From Pyramidobacter piscolens W5455 (GTDB lineage Bacteria > Synergistota > Synergistia > Synergistales > Dethiosulfovibrionaceae): a stretch of 64,000 nt of DNA. The stretch spans positions 16,240 through 80,239 of the forward strand of contig NZ_ADFP01000121.1 in NCBI RefSeq assembly GCF_000177335.1, read 5' to 3'. Shown in pieces: positions 32,320-40,355 of the stretch. The number at the start of each line of letters is the position of its first letter. Position 1 is the stretch's first letter. The notes under the pieces were generated by a model that saw nothing but the letters and a program-made list of their open reading frames with translations, made no database searches and was not told where the DNA came from. The position numbers and the translations under genes were made by a program.

Positions 32320-32577
32320 ATGAATAATTATATTAAAGATAAGCTGCTACGGCGTAATAACATCACAAGTAACTTGCTAAGCGAAATGGTACGCACAGCA
32401 ACACGGCTGGAAAACATAATCAACGATACCAAGAAACAACTTGATTGGCTGCGCGAAAATCCTGAAGAAAAAGTTTGGATGTGTCCAAATAATATTCGCG
32501 TCATTCCCGCAGCATACCGTGCGACGCTTGACCTTTCACAGGCCTTGGTGGAATGGAGAAAGGAGATTAAAAGCTGA
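32320..32577 (+). CDS. Small helical protein upstream of antirepressor remnant
   Basis: 85 residues from ATG 32320. Helical with a coiled-coil-like centre (LLSEMVRTATRLENIINDTK) and C-terminus SQALVEWRKEIKS, similar to the end of the 1713-1946 product. Stop and next ATG overlap (TGATG), so it is coupled to the following frame. Function unknown. Confidence 0.62.
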   Translation: MNNYIKDKLLRRNNITSNLLSEMVRTATRLENIINDTKKQLDWLRENPEEKVWMCPNNIRVIPAAYRATLDLSQALVEWRKEIKS

Positions 32578-32990
32578 TGGAGTAGAACGCATTACAGATT
32601 TTCAATAGCACAACGTTCGGTACAATTCGAACCTATCTTGAACCGAATGGAGCAATTCTCTACGGCGCGAGTACGGCAACGAAAAACCTGCTGTATGTCA
32701 GAGAATTCGCAAAACTGCTCAACAAAGCCGGTTACCCGACAGGTCAACGCCGTCTTTTTGAAGACCTTCGCAAACTAGGCTATCTCTGTAAAAACGGCAG
32801 AAACAACGAACCAACGCAAGAATCCATTAACAACGGCTGGCTTGTCGCAAGCGAGTTTATCAAAACCAATCCATGGACCGGACAAAAGATCGTGCAGATT
32901 ACGCCCCTGATTACAGGTAAAGGTCAAAAATACTTTTTTGACTTGTTTGTGAAAAATAGAGGCGTCAAAAACGCACGACAAGGGGCATAA
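32577..32990 (+). pseudogene. Phage antirepressor (Bro-N start plus KilAC-like domain) with TAG at codon 3
   Basis: ATG 32577 (TGATG-coupled) reads ATG GAG TAG, then an uninterrupted frame to TAA 32988-32990. That frame begins NALQIFNSTTFGTIRTYLE, the usual opening of Bro-N antirepressors, jumps after a short linker to VREFAKLLNKAGYPTGQRRL, then DLRKLGYLCKNG and ITGKGQKYFFDLFV, which are KilAC-domain features. The Bro-N part is mostly missing. With the amber codon there is no usable start, so it is probably dead unless read-through or an unusual start is used. An active antirepressor would promote induction. Confidence 0.75.
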
Positions 32991-33038
32991 CTTAGTCTAA
33001 GGCATACTCATATACCTAAAAATAAAGTTTGATGCCTT
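32980..33038. repeat. Structured prophage element, copy 4
   Basis: AAGGGGCATAACTT pairs imperfectly with AAGTTTGATGCCTT; inner AGGCA (33000-33004) and TACCT (33013-33017) pair with one C-A mismatch, which becomes G-U on the minus strand. Core AGGCATACTCA matches copy 3 (AGGTATACTCA). Overlaps the stop codon of the antirepressor remnant and lies about 65 bases before the integrase. Confidence 0.7.
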
Positions 33039-33100
33039 AGCGACGATCCTCGACGATTCTGAGCAATTTAGGCTACTTAACGCTTAAAAAGGAGCACGGA

Positions 33101-34111
33101 ATGAACAGAGACTTGCCCAAGGGCATTAGAAAGGTAGGCAACCGATATAAATGGGAAATTATGTACAACGGCGTCAGGCGTGCTGGCTATACCGTCACGC
33201 TGGAAGAAGCTATACAGCTAAGGAAGGATATACCGAAGATGTTGAGCGCACGCGCCAGCGACACCAGCCCTAAATGTTTGGGCGGCGCGATCGCCCACCT
33301 GCTGGCAACCGACTGGTCGGAAGACCAGTGTAAAAGCCACGCGTGGTTTGTCAGAAACACGAACCTCATCATGCGGTATTTCAACCCGGTCATGCTGCTG
33401 TCCGAAATCACAGCAGAAAAGATTGATGAATACGTACTCCATTTGAAAAACGTCGAACGCAACTCAGGCGGTACCATCAACAGGAAACTGTCTGCGTTGA
33501 GCAAAATCCTGTCGTGGGGAGCAGAGAAAGGATATATCGCCAAAAAGCCCAAAGTCCCGCGACTAAAAGAAAGCGTTGGGAGGCTCCGCTTCTTGAGTGA
33601 AGCCGAAGAAATCCGTGTCCTCAACTATTTCAAAGACAACGGTTATCGTGTTGAATACCTGTCATGTATCGTGTTGGTCGATACCGGCATCCGAACGGGG
33701 GAGTTGTTCAAGGCCTCTGTGAAAGACGTAGATTGGAACGCCGGCGATCATGGCATTATCATTCTGCGCGACACGAAGAACAACGACACGCGTTCCGTTC
33801 CGCTGACCAAGCGCGCGGCTGACGCGCTGAAAGAACTAAGCGGACTATCACCGAATCACGAACAGTTTGTGCCGAAAGAAGACTGGCTCCGTTCAGCGTG
33901 GCTGAAAATGCGTGAAACGCTTGGCTACGCTGACGATAAATTCATGGTGCCTCATATCCTGCGCCACACCTGCGCCAGCCGCCTCGTTCAGAAAGGTGCC
34001 CCGTTGTATTCAGTTGCGAAATGGCTTGGACATCGGAATTTAATGACGACCAGAAGGTATGCTCATCTCCGGCCGGACGATCTCTACGGAATGACGAAAT
34101 TGTTGGAATAA
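33101..34111 (+). CDS. int: Tyrosine-family integrase
   Basis: 336 residues from ATG 33101 (AAGGAG upstream). Catalytic residues all present: R198 (GIRTGELF), K226 (DTKNND), H285 and R288 (HILRH), H311 (WLGHRN) and Y320 (RRYAHL). N-terminal half is the arm- and core-binding region. It would insert the phage into, and with an excisionase remove it from, the adjacent tRNA gene. Its presence in an otherwise T7-like phage marks a temperate lifestyle. Confidence 0.96.
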   Translation: MNRDLPKGIRKVGNRYKWEIMYNGVRRAGYTVTLEEAIQLRKDIPKMLSARASDTSPKCLGGAIAHLLATDWSEDQCKSHAWFVRNTNLIMRYFNPVMLLSEITAEKIDEYVLHLKNVERNSGGTINRKLSALSKILSWGAEKGYIAKKPKVPRLKESVGRLRFLSEAEEIRVLNYFKDNGYRVEYLSCIVLVDTGIRTGELFKASVKDVDWNAGDHGIIILRDTKNNDTRSVPLTKRAADALKELSGLSPNHEQFVPKEDWLRSAWLKMRETLGYADDKFMVPHILRHTCASRLVQKGAPLYSVAKWLGHRNLMTTRRYAHLRPDDLYGMTKLLE

Positions 34112-34138
34112 AGCTTGAGTAAAATGTCGTAAAAAATA

Positions 34139-34173
34139 AAAGGACTTGTCGTAACTGCATTGACAAGTCCTTT
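34139..34173. terminator. Bidirectional terminator between integrase and tRNA
   Basis: AAAGGACTTGTC (34139-34150) pairs perfectly with GACAAGTCCTTT (34162-34173); A-rich before and T-rich at the end, so it can act for the integrase transcript and for the tRNA transcript from the other strand. Confidence 0.85.
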
Positions 34174-34187
34174 GCAATTTGAAAAAA

Positions 34188-34232
34188 TGGTGCCTAAGGA
34201 GGGACTCGAACCCTCACGTGGTTGCCCACGGG
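34188..34232. other. Probable prophage attachment site at tRNA-Leu 3' end
   Basis: An integrase gene beside the 3' part of an intact tRNA is the usual arrangement of tRNA-integrating phages, where the att core repeats the tRNA 3' end. The second copy should lie at the far left prophage end, outside the window, so the exact core cannot be fixed. Confidence 0.5.
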
Positions 34233-34274
34233 GGATTTTGAGTCCCCTGCGTCTACCGATTCCGCCACTCAGGC
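34188..34274 (-). tRNA. tRNA-Leu (CAA)
   Basis: Minus strand. Acceptor GCCTGAG pairs with CTTAGGC, with an encoded CCA end (34188-34190). Anticodon loop CTCAAAA gives anticodon CAA. T-arm GGGTTCGAGTCCC and a long variable arm (CCGTGGGCAACCACG) typical of class II Leu tRNAs. Its 3' end faces the integrase. Confidence 0.97.
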
Positions 34275-34298
34275 ATGGTCACAACGATGAACGGTAGA

Positions 34299-34327
34299 AT
34301 GATAACACGGACAGTCCATCCCTGCAA
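34299..34327 (-). promoter_or_regulatory. Promoter of tRNA-Leu
   Basis: Read on the minus strand: TTGCAG, 17-base spacer, TATCAT; the start point falls about 18 bases before the mature tRNA 5' end at 34274. Confidence 0.75.
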
Positions 34328-34499
34328 GTGTGTCTAAACTTATACGGCAAGGGGTGATGTCATAATATTCCGAAAAAAATGTACGAGAAATTCAGAATCT
34401 GGGAATCCCTGTTTTCGACCGGAGCACATGGCCCTTTGGAGGAAAAGATGAATTGCTTCCTGGGACAAATTTTTTTAGGAAATAAATATGAAAGTCGTG

Positions 34500-34505
34500 T
34501 ATAAT
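34500..34505 (+). promoter_or_regulatory. Possible -10 element (TATAAT) for the transferase genes
   Basis: TATAAT at 34500-34505 in an AT-rich stretch about 57 bases before the first start; no good -35 at standard spacing. The 34280-34560 gap holds otherwise only the tRNA promoter. Confidence 0.4.
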
Positions 34506-34561
34506 TCTACAATATGACTTGTAATTGATAATAAATTTTAGGCAAGAAAGTAGGATGTAGT

Positions 34562-34828
34562 GTGCGGCAGGAATGCGGAGAGGAAAATTGGCGCGCTTCA
34601 CTGATTTGCGGCTGGGTTTTTAGTTCGGCTCTTTCGGTGCTTATTGTAGCGTTTTTTAGGCTGAACTGGTTCCCTGAAAATTCTTTTTATAGCGGACTTG
34701 CTTTAAAAAGCGCGGTTCAATATCATGCCATTTTATTCCTTCTTACATGGGGAATGTCGGCATTTTGCTTTTATTTGGGTAAAAGTTTTATCGTGATCTA
34801 TGCGTTCTTTTTGCTCTCGAAACGGTGA
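34562..34828 (+). CDS. N-terminal membrane part of the phosphoethanolamine transferase, in a separate frame
   Basis: 88 residues from GTG 34562. Two or three membrane helices (WVFSSALSVLIVAFF; ILFLLTWGMSAFCFYLGKSFI). It stops exactly where the next frame begins (GTGA overlap). EptA-type enzymes normally have about five membrane helices before the catalytic domain; this piece plus the next frame gives that topology. It therefore looks like the front of a frameshifted gene, though coupled translation of two polypeptides is possible. Confidence 0.55.
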   Translation: MRQECGEENWRASLICGWVFSSALSVLIVAFFRLNWFPENSFYSGLALKSAVQYHAILFLLTWGMSAFCFYLGKSFIVIYAFFLLSKR

Positions 34829-36423
34829 TTGCTCTTTTGTGCAAAATGTCTTGGTATAGGTATGAATGTATCTGCCTTGTGTGCTTCCCTGCGGTATATG
34901 CCACTTCTGCGTTTTTATTTCGTTGCCGCTACCAGCGCGGAGCCTGGTTGATAAAATTGTCTGCGGGAGCGGTACTGCTATTGGCGGCTCTTCAATATGG
35001 GATCTATATTTCCTATATTCTGCGTTTCGGCGGTCGGCCAAGCGCATCGGCCGTGATGACCGTACTTGGCACTCACACTGCGGAGGTGCAGGGATTTCTG
35101 CTTGACCAATTTGGTTTAAGGTATATGGTCCTAGCGGTGGGCATTGCGATAATGTCTTGGGCAGTTCCATGTTTTATATCTGAGCGAATAGTTTCTTCGC
35201 GGCGCCGAAAGTATGCGGCGTTTTTGCTTGTTTTGTCCTTGGGGCTGGCGTTGGCGTACAGATATAAGGCGGAAAGCTACAGCAATCTGTTTTTCGATTT
35301 CAGAAGCGGTGTGCGTCAATATCGGCTGGCTGTTAAGAGCATGAGTCTGCGCAGGGCAGACCGTTCTCATGAAGCGGGAACGTTGCATACTGTTAAGCGC
35401 GGAACAGGTGAAGTCTGTCTCGTGGTGGTCGGCGAATCCGCCAATCGGACGCATATGGCTTGTTATGGATATGATCGTCCTACAACGCCATGGTTGAGTG
35501 ACGATTCTCGAGCGATCTGTCTTGAACGGAGTTATTCCTGTATGACTCATACTGAGCCCGCGGTGACAATGGCATTGAGTCGTTTGAATAATTACGCGCC
35601 AGGGCTGAATGAACGCACGGCGATGATGCCCATGATCGCAGACTCTTTGTCTTTGATTGATTTTCTGCGCTCCGTGGGGGTAAAAACATATTGGTTGAGC
35701 GGGCAAGAGCGGATTGGCAACTATAATAATTTCTTGACGGGAAAGCTGGCTGTCTGCGCTGACAAAATGAAATTTCTCTGCGACGAACCTATTGTTTCCG
35801 GCAGCGGACATTTTGACGGGGAATTGGCGGGTTATCTTCAAGAAATTCTTCAACAAGCTTCGCTCCAGGAGAATCTGGTAATCTTTTTGCATCTGCAGGG
35901 GAGCCACTGGGTGTATCTTCACAATGTTCCCACGGATTGGCCGTGGCTGCAGGAAAAAGCGGGTATTGCTGAAGAACTCCACGATGTATGGAATGCTTAC
36001 GATCGAACCATCTTTTACACCGATTCAGTGCTGAGAGCATTTATTCAGGAGCTTGAAAAATGTAAATTTACTGTAAGTAGCATGATTTATTTTTCCGACC
36101 ATGGCGAAAAAGTTCCCGGCGGACATAATTTCGATAACTTTGTTCCCGATATGGCTAAAATTCCTGTGGTGTTCTGGGGATCAAATGGCTATCAGCGGCG
36201 CTATCCTGAAACGGTGGCGCAAATCAGGAAGAACAGAAAGAATATTTTTACAAGCGACTTGATGTTCGAATTTATTCTTGGCGTTAATCATGTGACCTTT
36301 GACGGGCTTGAATACAAACGCCAGTTTACGTCTCCTCTGTATCATATTGATGCGGACAATGCCCGTTTCTGGCAGGGAAGAATGCTGAAAGATATGATTC
36401 CCGATCTGCGAGAACCGTCGTAA
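34825..36423 (+). CDS. Phosphoethanolamine transferase-like sulfatase-fold enzyme
   Basis: 532 residues from GTG 34825. About four membrane helices in residues 10-150, then a periplasmic alkaline-phosphatase/sulfatase fold: VVGESANRTHMACYGYDRPT carries the E and nucleophile Thr (THM) pattern of the EptA/CptA family, and YFSDHGEK the metal-binding DHG. It would transfer phosphoethanolamine to lipid A or core sugars at the periplasmic face. Base composition is clearly more AT-rich than the flanking chromosome, suggesting acquisition beside the tRNA. Confidence 0.85.
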   Translation: MIALLCKMSWYRYECICLVCFPAVYATSAFLFRCRYQRGAWLIKLSAGAVLLLAALQYGIYISYILRFGGRPSASAVMTVLGTHTAEVQGFLLDQFGLRYMVLAVGIAIMSWAVPCFISERIVSSRRRKYAAFLLVLSLGLALAYRYKAESYSNLFFDFRSGVRQYRLAVKSMSLRRADRSHEAGTLHTVKRGTGEVCLVVVGESANRTHMACYGYDRPTTPWLSDDSRAICLERSYSCMTHTEPAVTMALSRLNNYAPGLNERTAMMPMIADSLSLIDFLRSVGVKTYWLSGQERIGNYNNFLTGKLAVCADKMKFLCDEPIVSGSGHFDGELAGYLQEILQQASLQENLVIFLHLQGSHWVYLHNVPTDWPWLQEKAGIAEELHDVWNAYDRTIFYTDSVLRAFIQELEKCKFTVSSMIYFSDHGEKVPGGHNFDNFVPDMAKIPVVFWGSNGYQRRYPETVAQIRKNRKNIFTSDLMFEFILGVNHVTFDGLEYKRQFTSPLYHIDADNARFWQGRMLKDMIPDLREPS

Positions 36424-36498
36424 CGGAGCGGAGCGTTCGTTTCCATCTTGCAGGGTAAGTCACGTCAGTCATGTAAACAAAGTGAATTCTTGAAATTG

Positions 36499-36507
36499 TG
36501 CTATGAT
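36499..36507 (+). promoter_or_regulatory. Extended -10 promoter for the 36547 gene
   Basis: TGCTATGAT is a TGn extended -10; start point about 30 bases before ATG 36547. No clear -35. Confidence 0.45.
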
Positions 36508-36546
36508 TGGAATTAGAATCAAGATGCTAGTTGTGAAAGGGGTGGA

Positions 36547-36903
36547 ATGAGTATGGACAAAAATGCGATGATCGCCAAAGTGAAGGAAGTTGTTGCGGCC
36601 GGAAGCTGCTGTGCCGAATTGAAAGCCGCGGGACAGGCGTGGCTCGACGCGGTCGGCACGCCCAAGCAGAAGGAAGCGGCGGAAAAGCTCGTGCGGGAAC
36701 TGAAAGAAGACGTGCAGAGTCTCGACGCGACGATGGACTTCCTGAAAAGTCAGGCCGCCGTCGATTTCTTGGGCGCGGAAACGGTCGCCCGGATGACGGA
36801 ACAGGGCAAGAAGGTCAAGGCGGCCGGCGGCAAATACTGTTTTTGCCCCGCCTGTCAGGGCGGCGTGGAAGTCCTCGCCCACAAAGAAGAGCTTTTTGCG
36901 TAG
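36547..36903 (+). CDS. Small conserved Cys-containing protein (often mislabelled Hsp90)
   Basis: 118 residues from ATG 36547, AAAGGGG upstream. Helical body with SCCAELKAAGQAWLD near residue 18 and a C-terminal YCFCPACQGG, a paired-Cys arrangement suited to metal or redox. Related anaerobe proteins (pattern SCCxELKxAA ... GAKYCxCPAC) are commonly given the name molecular chaperone Hsp90 by automatic annotation, but the sequence has nothing in common with Hsp90. Function unknown. Monocistronic between the transferase and a terminator. Confidence 0.75.
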   Translation: MSMDKNAMIAKVKEVVAAGSCCAELKAAGQAWLDAVGTPKQKEAAEKLVRELKEDVQSLDATMDFLKSQAAVDFLGAETVARMTEQGKKVKAAGGKYCFCPACQGGVEVLAHKEELFA

Positions 36904-36981
36904 GATCTGTTTTAAAGAAGGCAGCCGCACCGGCAGCCACGTTGAAGTGAAATCCGCCGTGAAATATTTACCGACTGTGAG

Positions 36982-36997
36982 TGTTCCACGTAGAACA
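36982..36997. promoter_or_regulatory. Near-parS palindrome
   Basis: TGTTCCACGTAGAACA differs at one central base from the perfect palindrome TGTTCCACGTGGAACA, a form of the ParB-binding parS site (general form TGTTnCACGTGnAACA). Intergenic, between two convergent genes. The central CACGTG is interrupted, which may reduce binding. Confidence 0.45.
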
Positions 36998-37009
36998 TTT
37001 TGAAATGAA

Positions 37010-37045
37010 AAAAGTCCCGATGATCAAGTGACCATCGGGACTTTT
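37010..37045. terminator. Bidirectional terminator between convergent genes
   Basis: AAAAGTCCCGATG (37010-37022) pairs with CATCGGGACTTTT (37033-37045). Serves the 36547 gene on the plus strand and cysS on the minus strand. Confidence 0.92.
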
Positions 37046-37059
37046 CGTTATCGGGCGCG

Positions 37060-38484
37060 CTAAATTTTTTTCTTCCACTTGGTGCCCTGCGGCGTGTCTT
37101 CGAGGATGATGCCCTGGGCGGCCAGCTCGTCGCGGATGGCGTCGGAACGTTTGAAATCCCTTGCCTTTCTGGCGGCGTTGCGCTCGGCGATCAGGGGCTC
37201 GATCCGGGCGGCTTCGTCGCCGCTTTCTTCTTTCTTTTCCTGTTCGATGCCGATGATGCCCATGACGCTGTCGATGTCGCCGAAAAACTTTTCGGCGGCC
37301 GCCACGGCGGCGGGGTCGAGTTTTTCGTTGCCCTTCAGGTATTTGTTGACCTCGGTGACGGCTTCGAAGATCACGCCGATGGCGGCGGCGGTGTTGAAGT
37401 CGTCGTCCATGGCGGCGGTGAAATCGGCGCGGAATGTGTCCAGCGCGGCCATGAGGGCGGCGCCGGCGGCGGACGTTTCGCCGAGGCGGCCGCCCTTGGC
37501 GAACTGCAGGTCGCTCCAGCAGTTGCGCAGGCGCTCTACGGCCGCGGCGGCCTGTTCGAGCCCTTCGGGGGTGAAGTTGATGGGCGAGCGGTAATGGGCG
37601 CCGAGCATGAACATGCGGATGGCCAGCGGCGGGAACTTCTGGCGCGCGGCGCGGGCGGTGAGGAAATTGCCCAGCGACTTGGACATTTTTTCGGCGTTGA
37701 TGAGGATGTACTCGTTGTGCAGCCAGTATTTGACGAACGGTTTGCCCGTGGCGGCCTCGGTCTGGGCGATCTCGTTCTCGTGGTGGGGGAAGACCAGGTC
37801 GATGCCGCCGGTGTGAATGTCGACGGTGTCGCCGAGCAGATCGGTGGACATGGCGCTGCACTCGATGTGCCAGCCCGGGCGGCCGAGGCCCCAGGGGCTT
37901 TCCCAGGCGGGTTCGCCGGGCTTCTGCGGCTTCCAGAGCACAAAATCGAGCGGGCTGCGCTTGACATCGTCCACTTCGATGCGCGCGCCCGACTGCAGGT
38001 CGTCGAGGTTCTGATGGCTCAGTTTGCCGTACGCGGGGAAGCTTTTCACGTCGAAAAACACGGTGCCGTCGGCCACGTAGGCGTGGCCGTTGTCGATGAT
38101 GCGCTGGATCATCGCGATGATCTTGGGGATGTACTCGGTGGCGCGGGGATAGAAAGAGGCGCGCTTGATGCCCAGCGCGTCGGCGTCTTCGTAATAATCG
38201 GCGATGGTTTTCTCGGCCAGTTGCTGCACGGTGACGCCGTCGCGGTTGGCGCGGGCGATCATCTTGTCGTCGATGTCGGTGAAGTTCTGCACGAAGGTGA
38301 CTTCGTAGCCGCGGAACTCGAGATAGCGGCGCAGCACGTCGAAGACGATGAAGGGACGGGCGTTGCCGATGTGGAAATAGTCGTATACGGTGGGGCCGCA
38401 GCTGTAAAAAGCGACCTTTCCTTCGTGCAGCGGGACGAACGGCTCCTTTTTACGCGTCAAATCGTTATAAAGCGCGAGTGCCAT
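37060..38484 (-). CDS. cysS: Cysteinyl-tRNA synthetase
   Basis: 474 residues. Charges tRNA-Cys. Class I signatures: HIGNARP (the HIGH motif) after YSCGPTVYD, whose Cys with HIECSAMS and FPHHENE residues bind the active-site zinc, and the KMSKSLGN loop. ATG at 38482-38484 chosen because GGAGG precedes it and the protein then opens with the usual LYNDLTRKKEPF. Monocistronic on the minus strand. Confidence 0.97.
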   Translation of the reverse strand: MALALYNDLTRKKEPFVPLHEGKVAFYSCGPTVYDYFHIGNARPFIVFDVLRRYLEFRGYEVTFVQNFTDIDDKMIARANRDGVTVQQLAEKTIADYYEDADALGIKRASFYPRATEYIPKIIAMIQRIIDNGHAYVADGTVFFDVKSFPAYGKLSHQNLDDLQSGARIEVDDVKRSPLDFVLWKPQKPGEPAWESPWGLGRPGWHIECSAMSTDLLGDTVDIHTGGIDLVFPHHENEIAQTEAATGKPFVKYWLHNEYILINAEKMSKSLGNFLTARAARQKFPPLAIRMFMLGAHYRSPINFTPEGLEQAAAAVERLRNCWSDLQFAKGGRLGETSAAGAALMAALDTFRADFTAAMDDDFNTAAAIGVIFEAVTEVNKYLKGNEKLDPAAVAAAEKFFGDIDSVMGIIGIEQEKKEESGDEAARIEPLIAERNAARKARDFKRSDAIRDELAAQGIILEDTPQGTKWKKKI

Positions 38485-38532
38485 AAACAGTTCCTCCGTT
38501 CTGGTGTAAAATTGTACCTGTCCAGTCGCTCT

Positions 38533-38560
38533 ATTATAGCCGAGAAAGCGAGAAAAGGAA
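38533..38560 (-). promoter_or_regulatory. Promoter of cysS
   Basis: Minus strand TATAAT at 38533-38538 with a weak -35 (TTCCTT) 16 bases upstream; start point about 40 bases before the cysS ATG. Confidence 0.55.
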
Positions 38561-38627
38561 CTCCGAAAAACGTCCATGGAATTTAGGGTTTCGAATCGAA
38601 AAATCGCGACGAAGGGAGGCGCGGCGA

Positions 38628-40355
38628 ATGGATGAAAAGGAACGCATGGGACGGATCCGCGCCATTCTCAGGACTTTGCCGCTCAAGCCCGGCGTCTATC
38701 TGATGCACGACGAAACGGGCAAGGTGATCTACGTCGGCAAGGCGAAAAAGCTGAAGCGCCGCGTTTCGTCCTATTTCAACCATCGGGATTTCGCCATCCC
38801 ACGCCTGCGCAAGCTGGTGCAGACGGTGCAGGACATCAGCTTCATCCGCACGGAAACGGAGTCGGAGGCGTTTATCGTCGAGAGCCGCCTGATCAAGGCG
38901 ATCCAACCGTTTTTCAACGTGGAACTGAAAATGGGCTCGCGCTATCCGTTCATCGTCGTCACGGCCGAAAAATTCCCGCGCGTGCTGGTCACGCACACGC
39001 GCCCGAAAACGGGGCGCGTCTTCGGCCCCTACACCAGCGCCGGCGCGATGCGCAGCATGCTGAATATGATCAAGAATTTCTTTCCGGCGCGAAACTGCTC
39101 GATGAATCTGGAAAAGGAAAAGCTGGCGCGCCCGTGTATAATGTACGATATCGGCAAGTGCCTCGGCCCGTGCGCGGGCAAGTGCACCGAGAAGGAATAC
39201 GGCGAGACCGTCGACGACATCCTCATGCTGCTGAGCGGTCAGACCGCCGATCTGGTGGCGCGGCTGCGGCCGCGCATGGAACGTTTGGCGAAGGAGATGC
39301 GCTTCGAAGAAGCGGCCAAAGCGCGCGACACGATCCGCGACCTGTGGAAGTTCTCGCGTCAGAAGCTGTCGGTGACGCTCGCCGACGACCTCGACGAGGA
39401 TACGTGGTTCGCGATGACGCGCCTGCGCGACCTTTGCGGACTGCCCGTGGTGCCATGGCGCATCGACGGCTTCGACATCTCCCATTCGGCGGGGCGCGAG
39501 ACGTACGGCGTGGCCGTGGTTTTCGAACAGGGCTATCCCAACCAGTCGCTGTACCGCCGCTACGCCATCAAAACGGTGGAGGGGATCGACGACTTCCGTT
39601 CCATGCGCGAGACGGTGCTGCGCCGTTACCGCGGAATGATCGAAAGCCAGCTGCCGCTGCCGCAGCTGATTCTCATCGACGGCGGCCCCGAGCAGCTGGC
39701 GTTCGCCCGCCAGGCGCTGGCCGAAGTGCCCGTGGCGATCCGCACGATCGCGCTGGCAAAACGCGACGAACTGATCTTCACCGAGCCGGACAAACCGCCG
39801 TTGCGGCTCGACTGGAACGATCCGGCGCTGCGTCTTCTGCAGCGCGTGCGCGACGAGTCGCACCGCTTCGCCATCACCACGCACCGCCGCAAGCGCGTTT
39901 CGCGCCTCAGCCGCTCGGCGCTGGAAGACGTCCCCGGCATCGGCAAGCATAAAGCGGCGCTGTTGCTGTCGACCTTCGGCAGCGTGCAGCGCATCGCCGC
40001 GCTCTCCGCGGAAGAACTGCAAAAAGCGCCCGGCATCGGCCCCGTTCAGGCCGCGAAGATCCTCGGTTTTTTGACCGAAACTCCCGAGCCGGAAGCGCCG
40101 GAGACGAAAAAAACGGTGGAACTTGTCCGCGCGGAGCGTCCGCCTCAGGCCGTCGCGCCGGAGACGGCCCGGTATCGTTGGGACGAAACGATAGACGTGC
40201 CTTATCGTGAAATGCCTCCCGAGCGGCGCGACGCCTCCGGCGGCGTTCACCCGGCGGAAGCCGCCGGGGCGCCTGCCGAAGAAGCGCCGGGCGACGGACG
40301 CGCGGTGCGCAAAACGTACGATCCCAAACGAAAGCGAGGCATCCATCGCGCATGA
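38628..40355 (+). CDS. uvrC: Excinuclease ABC subunit C
   Basis: 575 residues. Makes both incisions in nucleotide-excision repair. N-terminal GIY-YIG nuclease (GVYLMHDETGKVIYVGKAKK, residues 22-41), a Cys-rich segment (CIMYDIGKCLGPCAGKC) as in Fe-S/zinc UvrC types, a UVR motif (MRFEEAAKARD), the RNase H-like nuclease (DGFDISHSAGRETYGV, LILIDGGPEQL) and a C-terminal helix-hairpin-helix pair (LEDVPGIGKHKAALLL). A long Pro/Glu-rich tail of about 75 residues is additional. ATGA overlap with ribD. Confidence 0.96.
   Translation: MDEKERMGRIRAILRTLPLKPGVYLMHDETGKVIYVGKAKKLKRRVSSYFNHRDFAIPRLRKLVQTVQDISFIRTETESEAFIVESRLIKAIQPFFNVELKMGSRYPFIVVTAEKFPRVLVTHTRPKTGRVFGPYTSAGAMRSMLNMIKNFFPARNCSMNLEKEKLARPCIMYDIGKCLGPCAGKCTEKEYGETVDDILMLLSGQTADLVARLRPRMERLAKEMRFEEAAKARDTIRDLWKFSRQKLSVTLADDLDEDTWFAMTRLRDLCGLPVVPWRIDGFDISHSAGRETYGVAVVFEQGYPNQSLYRRYAIKTVEGIDDFRSMRETVLRRYRGMIESQLPLPQLILIDGGPEQLAFARQALAEVPVAIRTIALAKRDELIFTEPDKPPLRLDWNDPALRLLQRVRDESHRFAITTHRRKRVSRLSRSALEDVPGIGKHKAALLLSTFGSVQRIAALSAEELQKAPGIGPVQAAKILGFLTETPEPEAPETKKTVELVRAERPPQAVAPETARYRWDETIDVPYREMPPERRDASGGVHPAEAAGAPAEEAPGDGRAVRKTYDPKRKRGIHRA

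Noticed and set aside
38583..40346. 587-codon open frame on the minus strand
   Set aside because: Lies wholly opposite uvrC; Arg/His-rich composition is the shadow of a GC-rich gene.
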